Source: Gnetum montanum (lineage: Eukaryota; Streptophyta; Gnetopsida; Gnetales; Gnetaceae). Taken from it: a stretch of 64,000 nt of DNA. Location: NCBI GenBank assembly GCA_015680685.1, contig MNCI01003070.1, positions 730,135 to 794,134 of the forward strand, given 5' to 3'. The translations under genes were made by a program, and so were the position numbers. Positions within the stretch are counted from its first letter, which is position 1; each line of letters begins with the position of its first letter. Positions 1 through 12,401 of this stretch are shown here, one piece after another. The notes under the pieces were generated by a model. It saw only the letters and a program-made list of their open reading frames with translations. It did no database searches and was not told the DNA's origin.

Positions 1-1080
1 GCTCATGAAGGACCTTGAAGAGGACACTATGCAGAAATATGCATAGCCACAAAAATCCTAATGGTAGGATACTATTGGCCTATAATCTTTAGGGATACCC
101 ATTAGTTCATCAAGTCTTGTGACCGTTGTCAACATGATGGGGGGATGACCACTTACATGGAAGATCCTCAATAGTGGATTCAACCACTAGAACCTTTCGA
201 CATATGGGGCACTGGCTTCATAGGTCCCATCACATCCATGTCTAACAGGAAGGCATATATTATAGTAGTGGTTGACTATGGCACAAAATGAGTAGAAACA
301 ATAGTTTTTACTGATTGTACATCATCCATTGCTACCAAATTTATACAACAAAATATCATGAATAGGTTTTGGGTGCCACGTTCACTAATTTCTAATGATG
401 GAACTCATTTTATAGGTGTCACATTTAGAAAATTAATGCAATGCTTGGAGTTAGAACATAAATTAATAACACTTTACCACCCCCCAAGCCAATGGTCAAG
501 CAGAGGTAGCCAACTAGGAGATTACAAAAATACTAATGCTAACCATTAGCAAATATAGGAAGGATTGAAGTACAAAGCTCAATGATGCTCCCTAGGCTTA
601 TCGTTAAACTTGGAAGCTTCCTATTGGCTATTCTCTTTACAAGTTAGTGTACGGGAAACTTCCAATGCTCCCAATTCAATCCAAGCTCCATACACTCTAA
701 ACGGCCTGTGATCCAAACCTTGATCTAAGTCTAGCACAGAAGGAAAGATTGATCAATTTGAATGTGCTAGACGAAAATCACTTAGTGGCCCTATCCTTGA
801 ATGAGGTGAATAAGACATTTAGCAAGCAATGTCATGACCTTAGAATCAAGAAGGTAAAACTTCAACCAGGAGATAAGGTTCTTTACTGGAACCCCATACC
901 CCAAAAGATAAAATTTTAACATTGTAGGAGGGACCTTATATAATTTATCAAAACTTTTCCTATAGGAGCATGTTGATCTAAAAACCTAATTGCTTGAATA
1001 AAAAGAAGTTTGTCAACATCCAACAAGTGAAGTCTTTCCTCAAGCCAAGACAGGCTAGTGTAAATGTCACCTCAACGAAT
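1..1080 (+). pseudogene. Ty3/gypsy (Athila-like) integrase remnant, 5' end outside window
   Basis: The first bases encode the tail of an integrase zinc-binding region: an AHEGP stretch at the start, then YYWPIIF, then a C-x2-C pair (CDRCQ) at 118-129. The core follows, with ISNDGTHFIG at about 387-416 and YHPPSQW near 475-495 (YHPQANGQ in a better copy at about 30480). The C-terminal part with a DKVLYWNP-like stretch follows near 870-890. In-frame stops and small indels break it. The copy at 29990-31110 matches it throughout, so both belong to one family. It is the 3' end of a pol whose RT and protease lie outside the window. It is almost certainly inactive. Confidence 0.85.
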
Positions 1081-2690
1081 GGATACCCACGTTCTATTTT
1101 TCAGATCTCTTTCTTCCAACTAAGTTGTGGGAAAGAAGGCCATTTTTGCTAACCATGAAATTGGCCTATTAGTTTTTCTACCTATTTTTTTTCATGTTTT
1201 TGATTTTACAAATTTTTTATTTTTGAATTTTTCTCATTTTACACCATCTTTAGTACCTTTAAACCTTCTTGACTATTTTACATTTTCTTTTATAATTTAC
1301 TTTCTCTTATTTTATTTAAGTCTAATATTTTCTCATTTTTGCTAATAGATTTACCTTATTGTCATAAGACACAGTTCCGTTATTGCTATTTACCAATGAT
1401 GGTTTGTGCTTAATGTGTGATTGTCGATGTTTGGTTTCTATTTTTGAATTTTGATGTCTGATGACTTTAACATGGTTTATTTTTCATGGAACAGGTAGTA
1501 AGTCCACATCATCTGCCCATCCAATGAACTCTATGGTTTTCCTTGTTTTGAAAATTTGAGGTCCCTTTTCATTAAAGAAACATTTAATCAATCGGTGACC
1601 TTGGTAGTTCTAGAATTAGGAGGGATTCAAAGGTTTGTAAAGGGTGTGACTTCAAGGGGACTCAATACTCTTTATCCTATTCTTCTTACTTGAGTGCTTG
1701 AGTGTTTTTCATAGACTTCTTGCTGTTCCATGCCAACCAATAATAGGAAGACAAATGAATCATTACATGGTGTGGTTTCCATTTAAAAAAAACAATGGGA
1801 ATTCAAAGCACACCCTTTTGACACAAACAGGTCCTCTCATGGTGTGGTTTCCATTTCAAAAAAAATAAAAACAACAAAAAATACAAAACAATGAGAATTC
1901 AAAGCACATCCCTTGGACAAATAAATGAGCTATAAGCACTGCTTATGGAACTCGAATAGCATGCACCTATGCTTGAAGGTCCCCTCTAACTAAGGCCCCC
2001 TCTCTTACTTCCTACTTCTCCTTTCTTCTCTTTGTGGAATGGTGGTGGTTTTGTGGAAGCACTCTTGTGTCTCATGTGGGTGGATCGATCTTAGAGTGGT
2101 AATGCGAAGTCACTGAAAGAAAATGGTTTTGGTCTAGATAGAGGATGAAACTTACTAGGTCATTTTAACCACAAATTCCTCAAGGGACTTCTTATGACCT
2201 CAATTTGGAACTCCATTCCACCTTCTCTATCATCCATCCATGTTACTATAACTCACCTCGCTACTAGGTTCTATGTTATAGTTTATGTCTTAGTTTCATG
2301 TGGTGGGATTCTTGAGTGGATTCTTTTGGGTTTGTCCTTAACTTGTCATGCTCATTAAATCAACTATCGGGCCCATAGACTCCTTAGTTGAGGTTACGCA
2401 AGGGTAAAAAGGGCATGAGCCTACTATGGGGAGCACACACTTGCATAGCTTTTGGCCTAATTAGTTAAGGTTCCTTACCTTTGACATCGCTACAATCCTA
2501 TATTTTGCATTTTCCATTGTGTAAACTACTCAATACTCCTTAATCTCAATGTTTCGTCATTTTTCTCCATTTTTTCAAATTTATGAGCTTCAACACGTTT
2601 TCTCATATTTTCATACTATTCTTGGTCTTATGAACTTCCATTTGACTCCAATTTCATCCAAAAATTCCTTGTATTTTAAAATGTTTGACC
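1081..2690 (+). other. Long non-coding spacer downstream of integrase in Athila-like element
   Basis: No convincing coding region is present. It is collinear with 31110-32340 in the second copy: both have a block resembling TTCCAACTTAGT-TGGGGGAGATGGCC just after integrase, a repeated GGGAATTCAAAGC block, and a TTAAGTTAATTAACTTAGACATTG-like block near the end. The two copies therefore share a conserved 3' spacer. Short ORFs here are AT-rich noise. Confidence 0.6.
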
Positions 2691-2696
2691 AAGTCA

Positions 2697-2800
2697 ATGA
2701 TGGTTATTAACTAGGCCTCATCAATGTAGCCGACTGCATTAATGAGGCCTCGTCAACTAGGCCTCATCAACGCAGTGCTTAGATCCTATATATACCATTG
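2697..2800 (+). promoter_or_regulatory. Internal U3-like block and TATA box upstream of accessory ORF
   Basis: At least three copies or near-copies of AGGCCTCATCAA / AATGAGGCCTCGTCAA lie at 2715-2776, followed by TATATATACC near 2792. The same AGGCCTCATCAA motif type, also followed by a TATA box, makes up the U3 of this element's own 3' LTR (6228-6345). The accessory ORF starts about 460 bp downstream. I infer an internal promoter. The motif sharing is seen directly; promoter activity is not. Confidence 0.5.
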
Positions 2801-2941
2801 GATGCTTTGGAAGTTTTTGCAAATTGCTCATAACACATGGGGAATTTTTGCAATTTTTCGAAGCCCAAAACCTTCTCGAGCTCATAACTTCCCAACCATT
2901 TATCCAAATCATGTTGTTTTTTGATTTTATGCTTGCTAGAG

Positions 2942-3260
2942 GTAAGATCTATATTGTGGGGTCACAAAATGTAAGGTTTCTAATGAAAAATTGATGAAAA
3001 ATTTTGAAAATTTTTCTAACTCCCCCAAAGGGTTAATAACCTTAACCATATATAAACATCAAATTTTTCCCAAGTTAACCCTTCCAACAACCTCTAGGAT
3101 GAATTATTCATAATAACACATAAAAAAAATAATAAGTGGATTAATTAAATGAACCATAATAACAACTTAGCCAAGTGTAACTATCCTCAAGAGTTAAGGT
3201 ATCCCAATTATTTTAAGGTTACACAATGATTGCTAAGCCATGGTCTTATTGTGATTACAG
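2942..3260 (+). other. Predicted leader intron just before accessory ORF ATG
   Basis: A strong 5' splice site, AGAG|GTAAGA, is at 2941/2942. An acceptor, TTGTGATTACAG, ends at 3260 and directly abuts ATG at 3261. The minus-strand copy has the same arrangement (49531-49781). The acceptor region also survives at about 32636-32650 in the element that has lost the ORF body. Prediction only; no transcript evidence is available. Confidence 0.45.
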
Positions 3261-5900
3261 ATGGCACCCAAACAAAAACATCTATAGGAAGGAGAACCCT
3301 CACAACCATGGGACAAATGACCTAGAGCTAGAAGAGGCCAACAAGAACAAGGCTAAGAACTACCAGAGGCAACCCATGCAATGGGACCTCTTCAGAAGGA
3401 GCCTAAAGTTGAATCTATCTGAAACATTCTAGAGGAAGAAGTGCCAACCAAAAATTCACAAAGAGGAGAAGTGCTTGGACCTACACAAAGGCTTGAGGTC
3501 ATGTTGACTCAAGCCTACCTACACATCATTTGGTCCCAAGACATTCAAAGATCATTTTTTCAAGAGATCACCTTTGGGTCATTTTTGGAAAAAGCCCCAA
3601 AGGATGTCAAGATACAACTGCAAACCTCTCCCATGTGACCAATCATCATGTCTAATGGGTAATGGTACATGGGAGAGATCTATCTCTTCTAGAGTAGCCA
3701 AAGGACAAGATCTATGATCAAGATCAAGGACATTCAAGTGTCCTACTCAAGAGAAACCATTGCACAGGCACTTGGGTTGCTTGACATAGGAACACAGTTG
3801 GATCTATGAAAGGCAATTCTATAGCTAATATGGAGTGGACCTAGCGATGTTACAGGGTGGATTGTCAGGAATATGGTGTGCTCACATTGGTAAAGAAAAT
3901 TTATTTCAAGACTACAACCTATCACCTAAATCCAATGATAAGGCCAAGCAAGGTGACTACTTTCTCTACCTGAGAATGTGTCACTCTAAGCAACAAGTTC
4001 CCCATTAACCTTCCATAATTGCTATACTTGGAGATTGAAAAATGCTTCAAGAAAAATGAATGTGGAAGGAAGACCTTTGCCTTTCCATGCCTCATTAAAA
4101 AACTTTGTGACAGGGAAAGCATTGTACACTACTCTAACGACATTCTCAAGCATATTCCCATGGCCTTGTGGGTAGAAATTATGAAGGATAAAATGTTAGC
4201 AACAACCCAAGAAGAGGAGCTGTTGCCACCACCACCAACTCAGGAAACAACATCAAAGGCCCGTTTAACCATTGAAAATTTGCAAAAAATCCAAGAACAA
4301 CTCTTGAGTGAACAAGAGCAATAATTAGGAATGAGTGGGATGGATCCATCTGTGAATTACCTTAATGAGGTGGCTGAAACAGTTAGCCAAATGGAGAGAG
4401 GTAGTTCCATTTTCTCTACCCAAAGAGCATAGCTACCTTGAAGGTCAAATCCCAACACTCGAGAGGTGACAGTGTCATTAGCAACACATCATCTATTTCC
4501 AAAAATCTCTAGGAATGCTACCACTTTCTTGGTAAGGTTGGAGGAAGGTGAAGAGGTAACTGTCTTGGTGATGTAGCACCAAGGTCAGGAGACAACGATA
4601 GAAGTGGTAGCTAACCATGTCGTTGAAGCACCGAATGCACCTACACTATTTGTAGTAAATGTATCTACACTCCAAGATGTGCATATGTTCACAAGCATGG
4701 TCAGTGGGAAGTTGGATGTAATTCAACATGAAAAATTGTTGGAACAACTTGTAGGAACTGGGCAATCGACTTTGGACATCTTTGATCTTTCGGAGAACAT
4801 CACCATAGCCTAATTGAAGCTGCTAAATGCAAGGGGCAAATAGAAATGACCTAGAGAAAACTTAGCACTTGGTCATGGAGGTTGTTCAACTTCGTGCCTG
4901 ACTTGCAGAATAAACAATCCTCAGCCCAACAGTGACAAGAGATGAAGCTATTAAACAACTTCAAGAATGATTTCAAAAGGTTGACAAGGAGGTAATGATG
5001 GTATCTTTAAATAGTGTGTAGTAGAATCTAAAATGCACTTAATCAAAAAGGACTTGAATCAAATGCGCAAGGAGAATGAATCATTAACTACACAAAATCA
5101 TCACCTACGAAATGTTGATGTACAGAAAGATCAAATGCAAGAATTCATTCATAAATAGCAGGAGCATCTTGCTAGGGTAAACACTAAATTAAGGAAATTG
5201 ACCACAGAGAATCACAATCTATCAATGGAGGAGGTATGCACCTTAGGATAAAATTTTTCCATTAAGATCGCCAACTAGAAGAACGAAGCTCTCAAATTTA
5301 AGTAAAAAATCACTACAAGGACCAGGTCTATTTGCAAAAGGAAGTGAATAAAAAACAAATCTAGATGGAAAAGGTGAAAATGAATGAAGCCCTCTAGCAA
5401 CTCTAGTAAGGAAGAGAGATGTGGTAGCCCATCCTTGATGGGATTAACATCTACAACAAAGTGGAGACCCACTTGAGGGAGTTAGAAAAACAAGTGGCTA
5501 GCTCATATTTACGATATGAGGTTGAGTTCAAACACCACAAGGACACCAAGCAAAAGCTTGAGACTGCTAATGCTAAACTCAAAGTTCTCAAAGGGTAATT
5601 CAGAGATCAATGATCTATCGCTGAGAACCTAGCTAGATGAATGAATGGCTATCAAGAGCTAAAGAACACAGTGAGAGCATTCAATGTTGAACACAAATAG
5701 TTTGCTTCCTAGTTCGTTAATGCCAAGGAGTTGTTTCTAGCAATCTCATGTCCTTGGGATGTGCATCTTCCAACCCACATTAGAAAAGTTGTGTGGATGG
5801 TGCATGATCCTAGGAGTAAGGAGGAGAAAATGATAGCACTACTAGATGCTTTTCGCCTTCCACTTGAAGTTGCAATAACAGCAGGACAACTGTAGCCACC
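3261..5900 (+). pseudogene. Accessory ORF of Athila-like retrotransposon (decayed)
   Basis: A region of about 2.6 kb that once encoded a protein of roughly 850-880 residues and is now cut by many stops. Readable pieces, in order: a basic N terminus after ATG at 3261; a stretch with FGSF...KAPKDVK...QL and WYMGEIY near 3570-3690; FPCLIKKLCDRE near 4080-4120; a low-complexity acidic or proline part near 4210; a segment ending in QLVGTGQSTLDIFDL near 4750-4790; then a long Lys/Glu/Gln-rich coiled-coil-like part from about 4900 to 5600. The same order occurs on the minus strand at 46700-49530. The FPxLIxxLC block resembles the domain called putative plant transposon protein and ATHILA ORF1-type proteins; I recall this from the family and have not verified it. 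The function is unknown. Confidence 0.6.
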
Positions 5901-6199
5901 TTAACCACCACCAATGCGTGAAGCTAATGAAGGTCCATCGAAGCCTTAGAAACCACCACTGCCTGGGACCATTTGATCTTCTCCAACAAGCTTCACACCA
6001 TCAAGGAACATGTTATCTGATTTTTAAAGAGTTGAATCATGGTGTTCAATTTTTTGTCTTGAACACCTTCTTTTTTTGTAATGTCTTGATCTGTACACTC
6101 CATTTCTTGTCAAGTCAATTAGTTTGTTTTGTGTGAAGAAAAGTTAGTCAATAATCACATACCTTTCCGATTTTGTAATAGAACTCGAGGATGAGTTTT

Positions 6200-6217
6200 C
6201 ATTCATTCATGAGGGTA
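6200..6217 (+). promoter_or_regulatory. Polypurine-type tract before 3' LTR
   Basis: Bases ending CATGAGGGTA immediately precede the LTR start TGATGAGT. Sister copies have the better-preserved form TTGTGGGGGTA or TTGTGGGGGCA in the same place (22599-22608, 32990-32999; reverse complement at 46585-46594). This fits the plus-strand primer of an LTR retrotransposon. Confidence 0.6.
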
Positions 6218-7138
6218 TGATGAGTCATGTTAAGTTAGTTGTGTCAATGAGGTCTCATCAATGTGACCTCATCAACTGGGCCTTGTCAACAAGGCCTAGT
6301 TGACACATCTTACCATGCATCAATGAGGCCTCGTCAATGTAGTATCAATTTTCTTGATTTTCAACTATAAATACATGCTTGTAGCTACATTTATGGCATA
6401 AGTAGATTGTAGTTGCAATGGAGCTCTTGCATTTTTTCAATTTGAAAATTATAATATTTCCTCCAAGTGCTTGTAGCAGGAGCCATTAAGTGTATGGATC
6501 TTTATTCGAGCATTGTTGTACCTGAGCACGACAATGTGTGCGGCAATAAAGACAAACTTTCTAATAAACCTTACAGCACTTTGGATAGATTAGCTACTTT
6601 ATTTATGCATTTACTATTTCCAATTATTTATTAATTTTTTTTAATTAATTATTGAATATTTCCTTGTTACTACATTAATGAGACAATTAAACGAGATAGA
6701 TTACACACATAAGTATGACTTCTTCGAGCGTAACATGTATTCGCTTGGTAATCCCAGTAACGTTATTGCTTGGTACACCCAGTAGCGTAATGCTTAGTCA
6801 CCCAATAGTGAATACGTGGGTTCAGGACATGTACAAAAAGTGGAAATGGATACTTATGTTAGGATTAGTTAATCAGTTAATTTAGATTAGTTAATCAAAT
6901 TCCTTTTTGTCTACATTTCAAGCACCCAACTATAAAACATAAAAATGAAAAAAATCGAATGCCTCAGTTACACTTAACCATACCAACAAATGTCACAAGT
7001 GTAATTGTGAAAACAACGATTGACCTTGAGGCTAGATTCACTTCCTAATGGACTAGTGCACCGAAAATGATAGTCTAGAGAATTCGACTAGATCGCGCAT
7101 GAACGCTTCATGATTCGTATGGTTGGGCATACTCATCA
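6218..7138 (+). repeat. 3' LTR of Athila-like element
   Basis: It starts TGATGAGTCATG and ends ATACTCATCA, giving an extended terminal inverted repeat (TGATGAGT/ACTCATCA) seen in all LTRs of this family. The U3 (6228-6345) carries repeated AGGCCTCATCAA-like motifs, and TATA (CTATAAATA) is at 6364-6372. Further on are the family-typical blocks GCAATAAAGAC, CGCTTGGTAATCCCAGTAACG and ATTCGTATGGTTGGGCAT. No primer-binding site follows, which fits a 3' LTR. It adjoins an older LTR remnant. Confidence 0.75.
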
Positions 7139-8076
7139 AGTATTTTGTGCCTAAAGATCAACTAATAATGTAGAGACTTTCTATACAAGTATAGCAACTT
7201 TCTTACTCATAAAACCATTTTTGAGAAGATGCAACATCATATCTATAACATAGTATCAATGATATCATAGCTATGATGTTGTAGCTCATCCTACATGTAA
7301 TGTCTCGAGATTTATGCATCCCTATAAACACCAGCACTTGGGCATACAATTAACAACCTTGCATTCAAACACTTGGCCAAACTCTTCTAGTTGTAGTAGA
7401 GAGTGAATGCCCGTAGTGTGATGCTAGACAATTGACTAGAATCTTTATTAAAGTAAATTGTACTTAGACACATTTTATGCACAATAATAAAGATTGAAGA
7501 TGTCTTCCATCATTGTAGCATTCCTTAGTTTTCTTATGTTTCCTTAGCATAATTTCCTACTTATTTTTAGCTTAATACTTTACTTTTCCAAGCATTTTAC
7601 TTAACATGTTTATTAGTAAAGAGGAATGGGTATGACTAATTTCTAGTGTTAAGTGTAGTAATTTGGTAACCTAGCAGTGGCATTACTTAACTCACTCAGT
7701 AGCAATTCCACTTGGTAATCTCTATGATAGCTAGATGAGTCCAAGACATGACCAGTTAGCCAAGAACAAATACCTATTGCTCTAGGATAGAATAGACTCT
7801 CATTTCAGTGTTACTTAGATTTAGGCTTAAGTTTCATTTTCCATCATGTTCATCACTAGGAGTTATTTGAGCCTTACAACATCAATTATCATATGCCTCA
7901 CTATGAGTTAAATGATACATTAAGACTTCACTAACTCAAGGAGAGAGGACAATGACCACGAACTTAACATCAACCCTTGGCATAATTACATCGTCTCATC
8001 CACAAATTATGATATGGTTGCTGGCGAACACTTTTGACTTGTATGGTAGAGTGTTGGGATTGCTCACCACTCATCA
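7139..8076 (+). repeat. Older LTR remnant of the same superfamily
   Basis: The right end is GCTCACCACTCATCA, the family LTR terminus. Internal landmarks match other LTRs: TATA (CCTATAAAC) at 7321, GAATGCCCGTAGTGTGATG, AATAAAGATTGAAGATG, CAACATCAATTATCATATGCCTCACT. The U3 has its own palindrome, ATCATAGCTATGAT, near 7260. The 5' terminus is missing where the younger LTR abuts. Confidence 0.6.
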
Positions 8077-8345
8077 CTTACCTTCTTTTAGCCTCAAGAA
8101 ATTTAATTGATTTTGCAGAGATGTAATCTTAGATTTATTTTTTACTTAAAAATTTTCCTCAAGCTTCTTTTACATCTTGTAACTAAAATCTTGTTCCTCT
8201 ACTAGTTGCATGAACAATCCAAACATGCTTAGGATATTGTTATTTTAGTTAATAAAAATTAGACTAGAAAAGTTTTGAATTTTGACTCTAACACCCTTGG
8301 AAAATTTATTTGAATTACTAATCAAAGTTAAAAAAAGGAGACTTC

Positions 8346-8350
8346 ATGAT
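8346..8350. repeat. Target-site duplication (left) of solo LTR
   Basis: ATGAT lies directly before TGGTGAGTGG. The same five bases follow the other LTR end at 9379-9383. Confidence 0.7.
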
Positions 8351-9378
8351 TGGTGAGTGGCGAGGTACCCCTATGCTCAACCATATCAATATGAGCGTTT
8401 CACATATGATCTGATTGAATTCCAAGGACTAAGTGCTTATGCACCCTTATGGAACAAGGATGGGTTGGTTGATCATTGTCTTCCCAAGCTTACCTGTATG
8501 TCACGATTGTATGGTTAAGTAAGCTTGAGGCATATGATTTTTATATCTTTTATGTTTTTATGTCCTGTGCTGGTAGAGAAGGAGAGAGGTAACTAAGTGA
8601 CTAATTTAACTTAACTACTCATTAACTAAGTTCTAACTAATCCTAACACTAGCATTCGTTCTCACTTGTCGTACACATCCTGAACCAATGCAACATTGCT
8701 AGGATTGCCAAACACTAATTGTTACTAGGTTACCAAGTGTTACACGCATGCTCAAAGTGGTCATGCTTGTGTAATTTAATGATTTGCGTAATTGATCAAA
8801 AAGAATTGTTGTGCTAATAACAAAAATGTAAAGTGCATAAAATAAAATAAATGCATAAGAAAATAAAATAAAAGAAATGCGTAAGAAAACAACTCAAGTG
8901 GTGCAAGGATGAATCAAAGAACTCATCTTTATCACCGTACATAAGGTGTGCTCAGGTACACAATGCTCGAATAAAGACCCATATGCACTTAGACCTCCTA
9001 CTATGGGCACTTGGAAAATACTCCAACTTTCAGACAAACTACAAGAGTTTCACTACTTGACTGCTAAAAGACTTCCTCCCAATTGTGTGCCTAGGCACTG
9101 GATTTATACACTTGGGAGCAACTACTCTAATAATTAGAGTAACCACTCTAATAATTAGAATAATTGCTAAAGTTACCGCTAGAGTAACCAATCTAATAAT
9201 TAGAATAATTGCTAAAGTTACCACTAGAGTAACCACTCTAATAATTAGAATAACTGCTAGGTAACCACTAGAGTAACCACTCTAATAATTAGAGTAACTG
9301 CTAGAATAACCACTAGAGTAACTGCTCTAATAATTAGAATAACTGCTAGAGTAACCGCTAGAGTAACTGCTCTCATCA
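8351..9378 (-). mobile_element. Solo LTR, Athila-like family, reverse orientation
   Basis: Read on the minus strand it starts TGATGAGAGCAG and ends CCACTCACCA, within ATGAT target duplications. The family landmarks are reverse-complemented: GGTACCCCTATGCTCAACCATA at the left, GGTAACCTAGTAACA-type blocks in the middle, AATAAAGATGAG near 8920-8935, TATA at 9103-9108. No PBS, polypurine tract or internal sequence adjoins either end, so this is a solo LTR left by LTR-LTR recombination. Its U3 is a minisatellite (9115-9375). Confidence 0.8.
9115..9375. repeat. U3 minisatellite of CTCTAATAATTAGAG units
   Basis: Tandem, variably spaced copies of a near-palindrome CTCTAATAATTAGAG alternate with GTAACC(A/G)CTAGAGTAAC. 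At least six units are visible. It lies upstream of the minus-strand TATA of the solo LTR, so it occupies U3 and may have been an enhancer array. Confidence 0.85.
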
Positions 9379-9383
9379 ATGAT
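9379..9383. repeat. Target-site duplication (right) of solo LTR
   Basis: ATGAT directly follows TCTCATCA, matching 8346-8350. Confidence 0.7.
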
Positions 9384-12300
9384 TAGCATAAAAAACAATG
9401 TAGTTTTTTAAAATGCATTTATGAACAAAATGAATAATATTTATTGAGATGTTAATCTCTTGAAGAAAAGTAAAATATAAAGATAAATGATGGTTTGAAA
9501 GATTTCCCTGATAATCTTTACTCTAGACCTATCAAAAAGGCCTTGAATATTCAATGATAACACTAATATTGAGAAGTCAGGGAAAAGGCCCCTATCCTTG
9601 ATTTTTCAACCTCAATATTTATCTCATAATCTATATAACTATGGTGTAGGAACACCTACCATTCTAAAGTCATAATTTTCGTAATATGTTCATGGTGGAA
9701 GTGGTAAAAGATGAGCAACATGTATTATTAGAATATTATGAAATAGATTTCTTCAAAATAAAATGACAAATCTCTAATCAGTCTTTGTGTGAGCTATTCA
9801 AATTACTCGTGTTACTTATAGGGAATTATATAGAAGACATTTCTAAGTTAAATGAATATTGGACACATCTATTGTACTCATGATTTATTGCTAGATCCTT
9901 TAGGTCTACACAAATGTAGTAAAAATATTAGTATTAATATTAGTATTTTTTACTTGTTTCCAATTCTTAAGTAGGCCCCACACATAGCTACCATTGTAGG
10001 TTATTACTTGAGCTCAACAAACAAGTGTCATCATTATTTGTTATATGATTTTTTTTATTTTGAATTATTTATGTATTTACATAGGTCCTACACACAAGTA
10101 TCGTTCATAGGCATATATCATTTATTCAACTTTGTGAGCTTTTATCTTTGACATAAATCTTTTCAAATTCTTTGATAGAGGTTGAAACAACATAAGCCTT
10201 ATCATTATGTGTTCCTAACATGAAGTAATTTTGATCATCATAGTCACACCATGGATTTTTTTTTTTTTCTAACATAGAGCTTCTTAAGCATTATGGTAGA
10301 GGTCATTACAACATAAGTCTTGGTATCATGTGTGTGTGGCATGAGCTAAATCTCATTATTGGTTTAGACAACAAGAAGCACATTAGAATTTAACATTAAT
10401 ACCAAGAGCACCTATCTAGGATAAAGAGGAAGAAGGATAGGGGATTCAACATTCCTCACCCTCTCAACCACCATGCATGTTAGGTATGTAGCATGTTTTG
10501 TTAGTTAATATGGCTCATTGTTTTTTGCCAAGTGATGCATTCATGTAATATTAACATATAGGAATGAAAACAATTGAATTCTTAATCTTTCATTTATGTA
10601 ACACTTCACTATGATTTCATTTAGGTTGGTTGAATAGTAAATATGTCATTTATTGCATTTTAGAGTACAAGATAATATATTATTTTATATGTCTGTATTA
10701 TGGGCCAACTATTATATGATGGATAGCATGGGTAATACAACCACTATCCTAAATGACAACATGAAATATGTAATGGAATGCCAATCCCTCAACATTAGAT
10801 ACTTTAATTAAAACACTACTTGATAAGTGTTAGGTAGCCCCTATGGTTAATTGGTTGAAGCTCATGGGGTCATTACCCCTATAGAAGGGCCATTAGTACC
10901 CCAATTTAAGATCGACAAGCAAACCTTGTGCTTAATTACTTGAGGATAATGGGTTGGCCCTAGTTTAACAGTGATAGGTAAGCTTGTGCTTAATTGGTTG
11001 AGGCTAATTGGTTAGCTCCACTCCAAAAAGGGCAAAGGATGTTCGTAACCTAGTTTTAATAATTGAATTCTCTTGAAATTCATTTTGGGTTCTTTTGCAT
11101 CATGGTTGAATAGTTTGTGGTTTTAATATTTGAACTATGGTGTTATTTTATTCCAAACTCATGTAACTCTGTTCCGCCGCTGCACTTGGTAGTTCAGATT
11201 TTGATACGAAACTAACGTTGCACCTCAAGTTCAAAAAAAATAAGTTGGTTGACATCAACTTTAGCGGGTGACATGGGACCGTGGCATTCCATCTTGCAAA
11301 TACAACTGTAATACCAAGTAACACTGATGTGACGATTACACTGTCTTGGCTTACACGCTCCCGTGCTCTCTCGAGAATTTGATGGTACTTGCAATTTGTG
11401 TATGTTGAGGTCAAAGGTTCATGAATCAAAATAAAAAACACTTGCAAATTGTTCAGTTGGTATGTGACAGAAATCCAATCATGTATCTGTGAAAACTGAA
11501 AAGTCATGCAAAACCAAACAAACAGTAAAAGTTGAGTGTACGACATTCTTGTAACCAAACACACTCCCTCCACTAGGCTAATACTACTATGCTAATTGTT
11601 ATGAGTGATCATGTATAATCAATAATCCCTACTATGCTAATTATTATGAGTAATCATGTATAATCAATAATCCCTTGTGACTTTGAGGAAGTTAACCAAG
11701 TTAATTAGTTTTATATAATATGTTATTGAATTTTATTATCTTTAGTAAAACTGAAACTGAATTTTGAGTTATTGGTCTTTCTATGAACTAAGGACACTAT
11801 AGTAGACTTTCCAAGGATCTTTTATACTTTTTAAACATGATTGTTAATAGTTGTTGCGTATCAAAATCACATTATCTGATTAGATAGTATTAGAGAATAG
11901 AGAACTTTGGTTTATCTTCTCGATTATCCATTATGAATGTTACCAAAACTCTCTCTTGAACTCCCTACTTGAATCTTTTGGACAATGCTACTCCAAAACT
12001 TCTCTTTTGAACATACTCTTCACAGTGCTATGCACTAGAGATTTGCGAATCCCATTCGGAACAGAAGCATGTAATATTCTCTTTGGAAACTTTTCATTTA
12101 ATTTAAATTAAAAATAATGTTTAATAGTAGTAAAATGTGAAAAATAAATAAATAAATAATTGATTTAAATATTTTATTATTTTGTAATTCACATCCCCAC
12201 CTGCAAACCTGTCCCAGGCTTTGCATATGCTTGTGTACCCAAACACAAATTATGAATTGAATCACAAATCCTCAATTCCTGGCTTCCAAAAATTGGATTC

Positions 12301-12401
12301 GTTTGATACATAGCTTTAGTGGAATACATTTTCACAATAGATAGTATGTCGTAGAAACTTCCCATCAAATAGCTCTCTCTCTCTCACCGGTACTCTAAAA
12401 C
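9384..12401. other. Intergenic region, no gene recognised
   Basis: AT-rich sequence with scattered short ORFs and no recognisable protein, LTR terminus or RNA gene. The 141-codon minus ORF at 11148-11573 has no recognisable domain. A 45-bp tandem duplication at 11586-11675 and a 64-bp one starting at 12402 are the only structure I can point to. Confidence 0.6.
11586..11675. repeat. 45-bp tandem duplication
   Basis: Two head-to-tail units (11586-11630 and 11631-11675), each starting ACTATGCTAATT and ending CAATAATCCCT, differ at only a few bases, which suggests a recent slippage or unequal-exchange event. Confidence 0.9.

Noticed and set aside
9115-9375. Regularly spaced repeats that might look like a CRISPR array
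   Set aside because: Units are near-palindromic, irregularly spaced and lack unique spacers; they sit in an LTR U3 of a plant genome.
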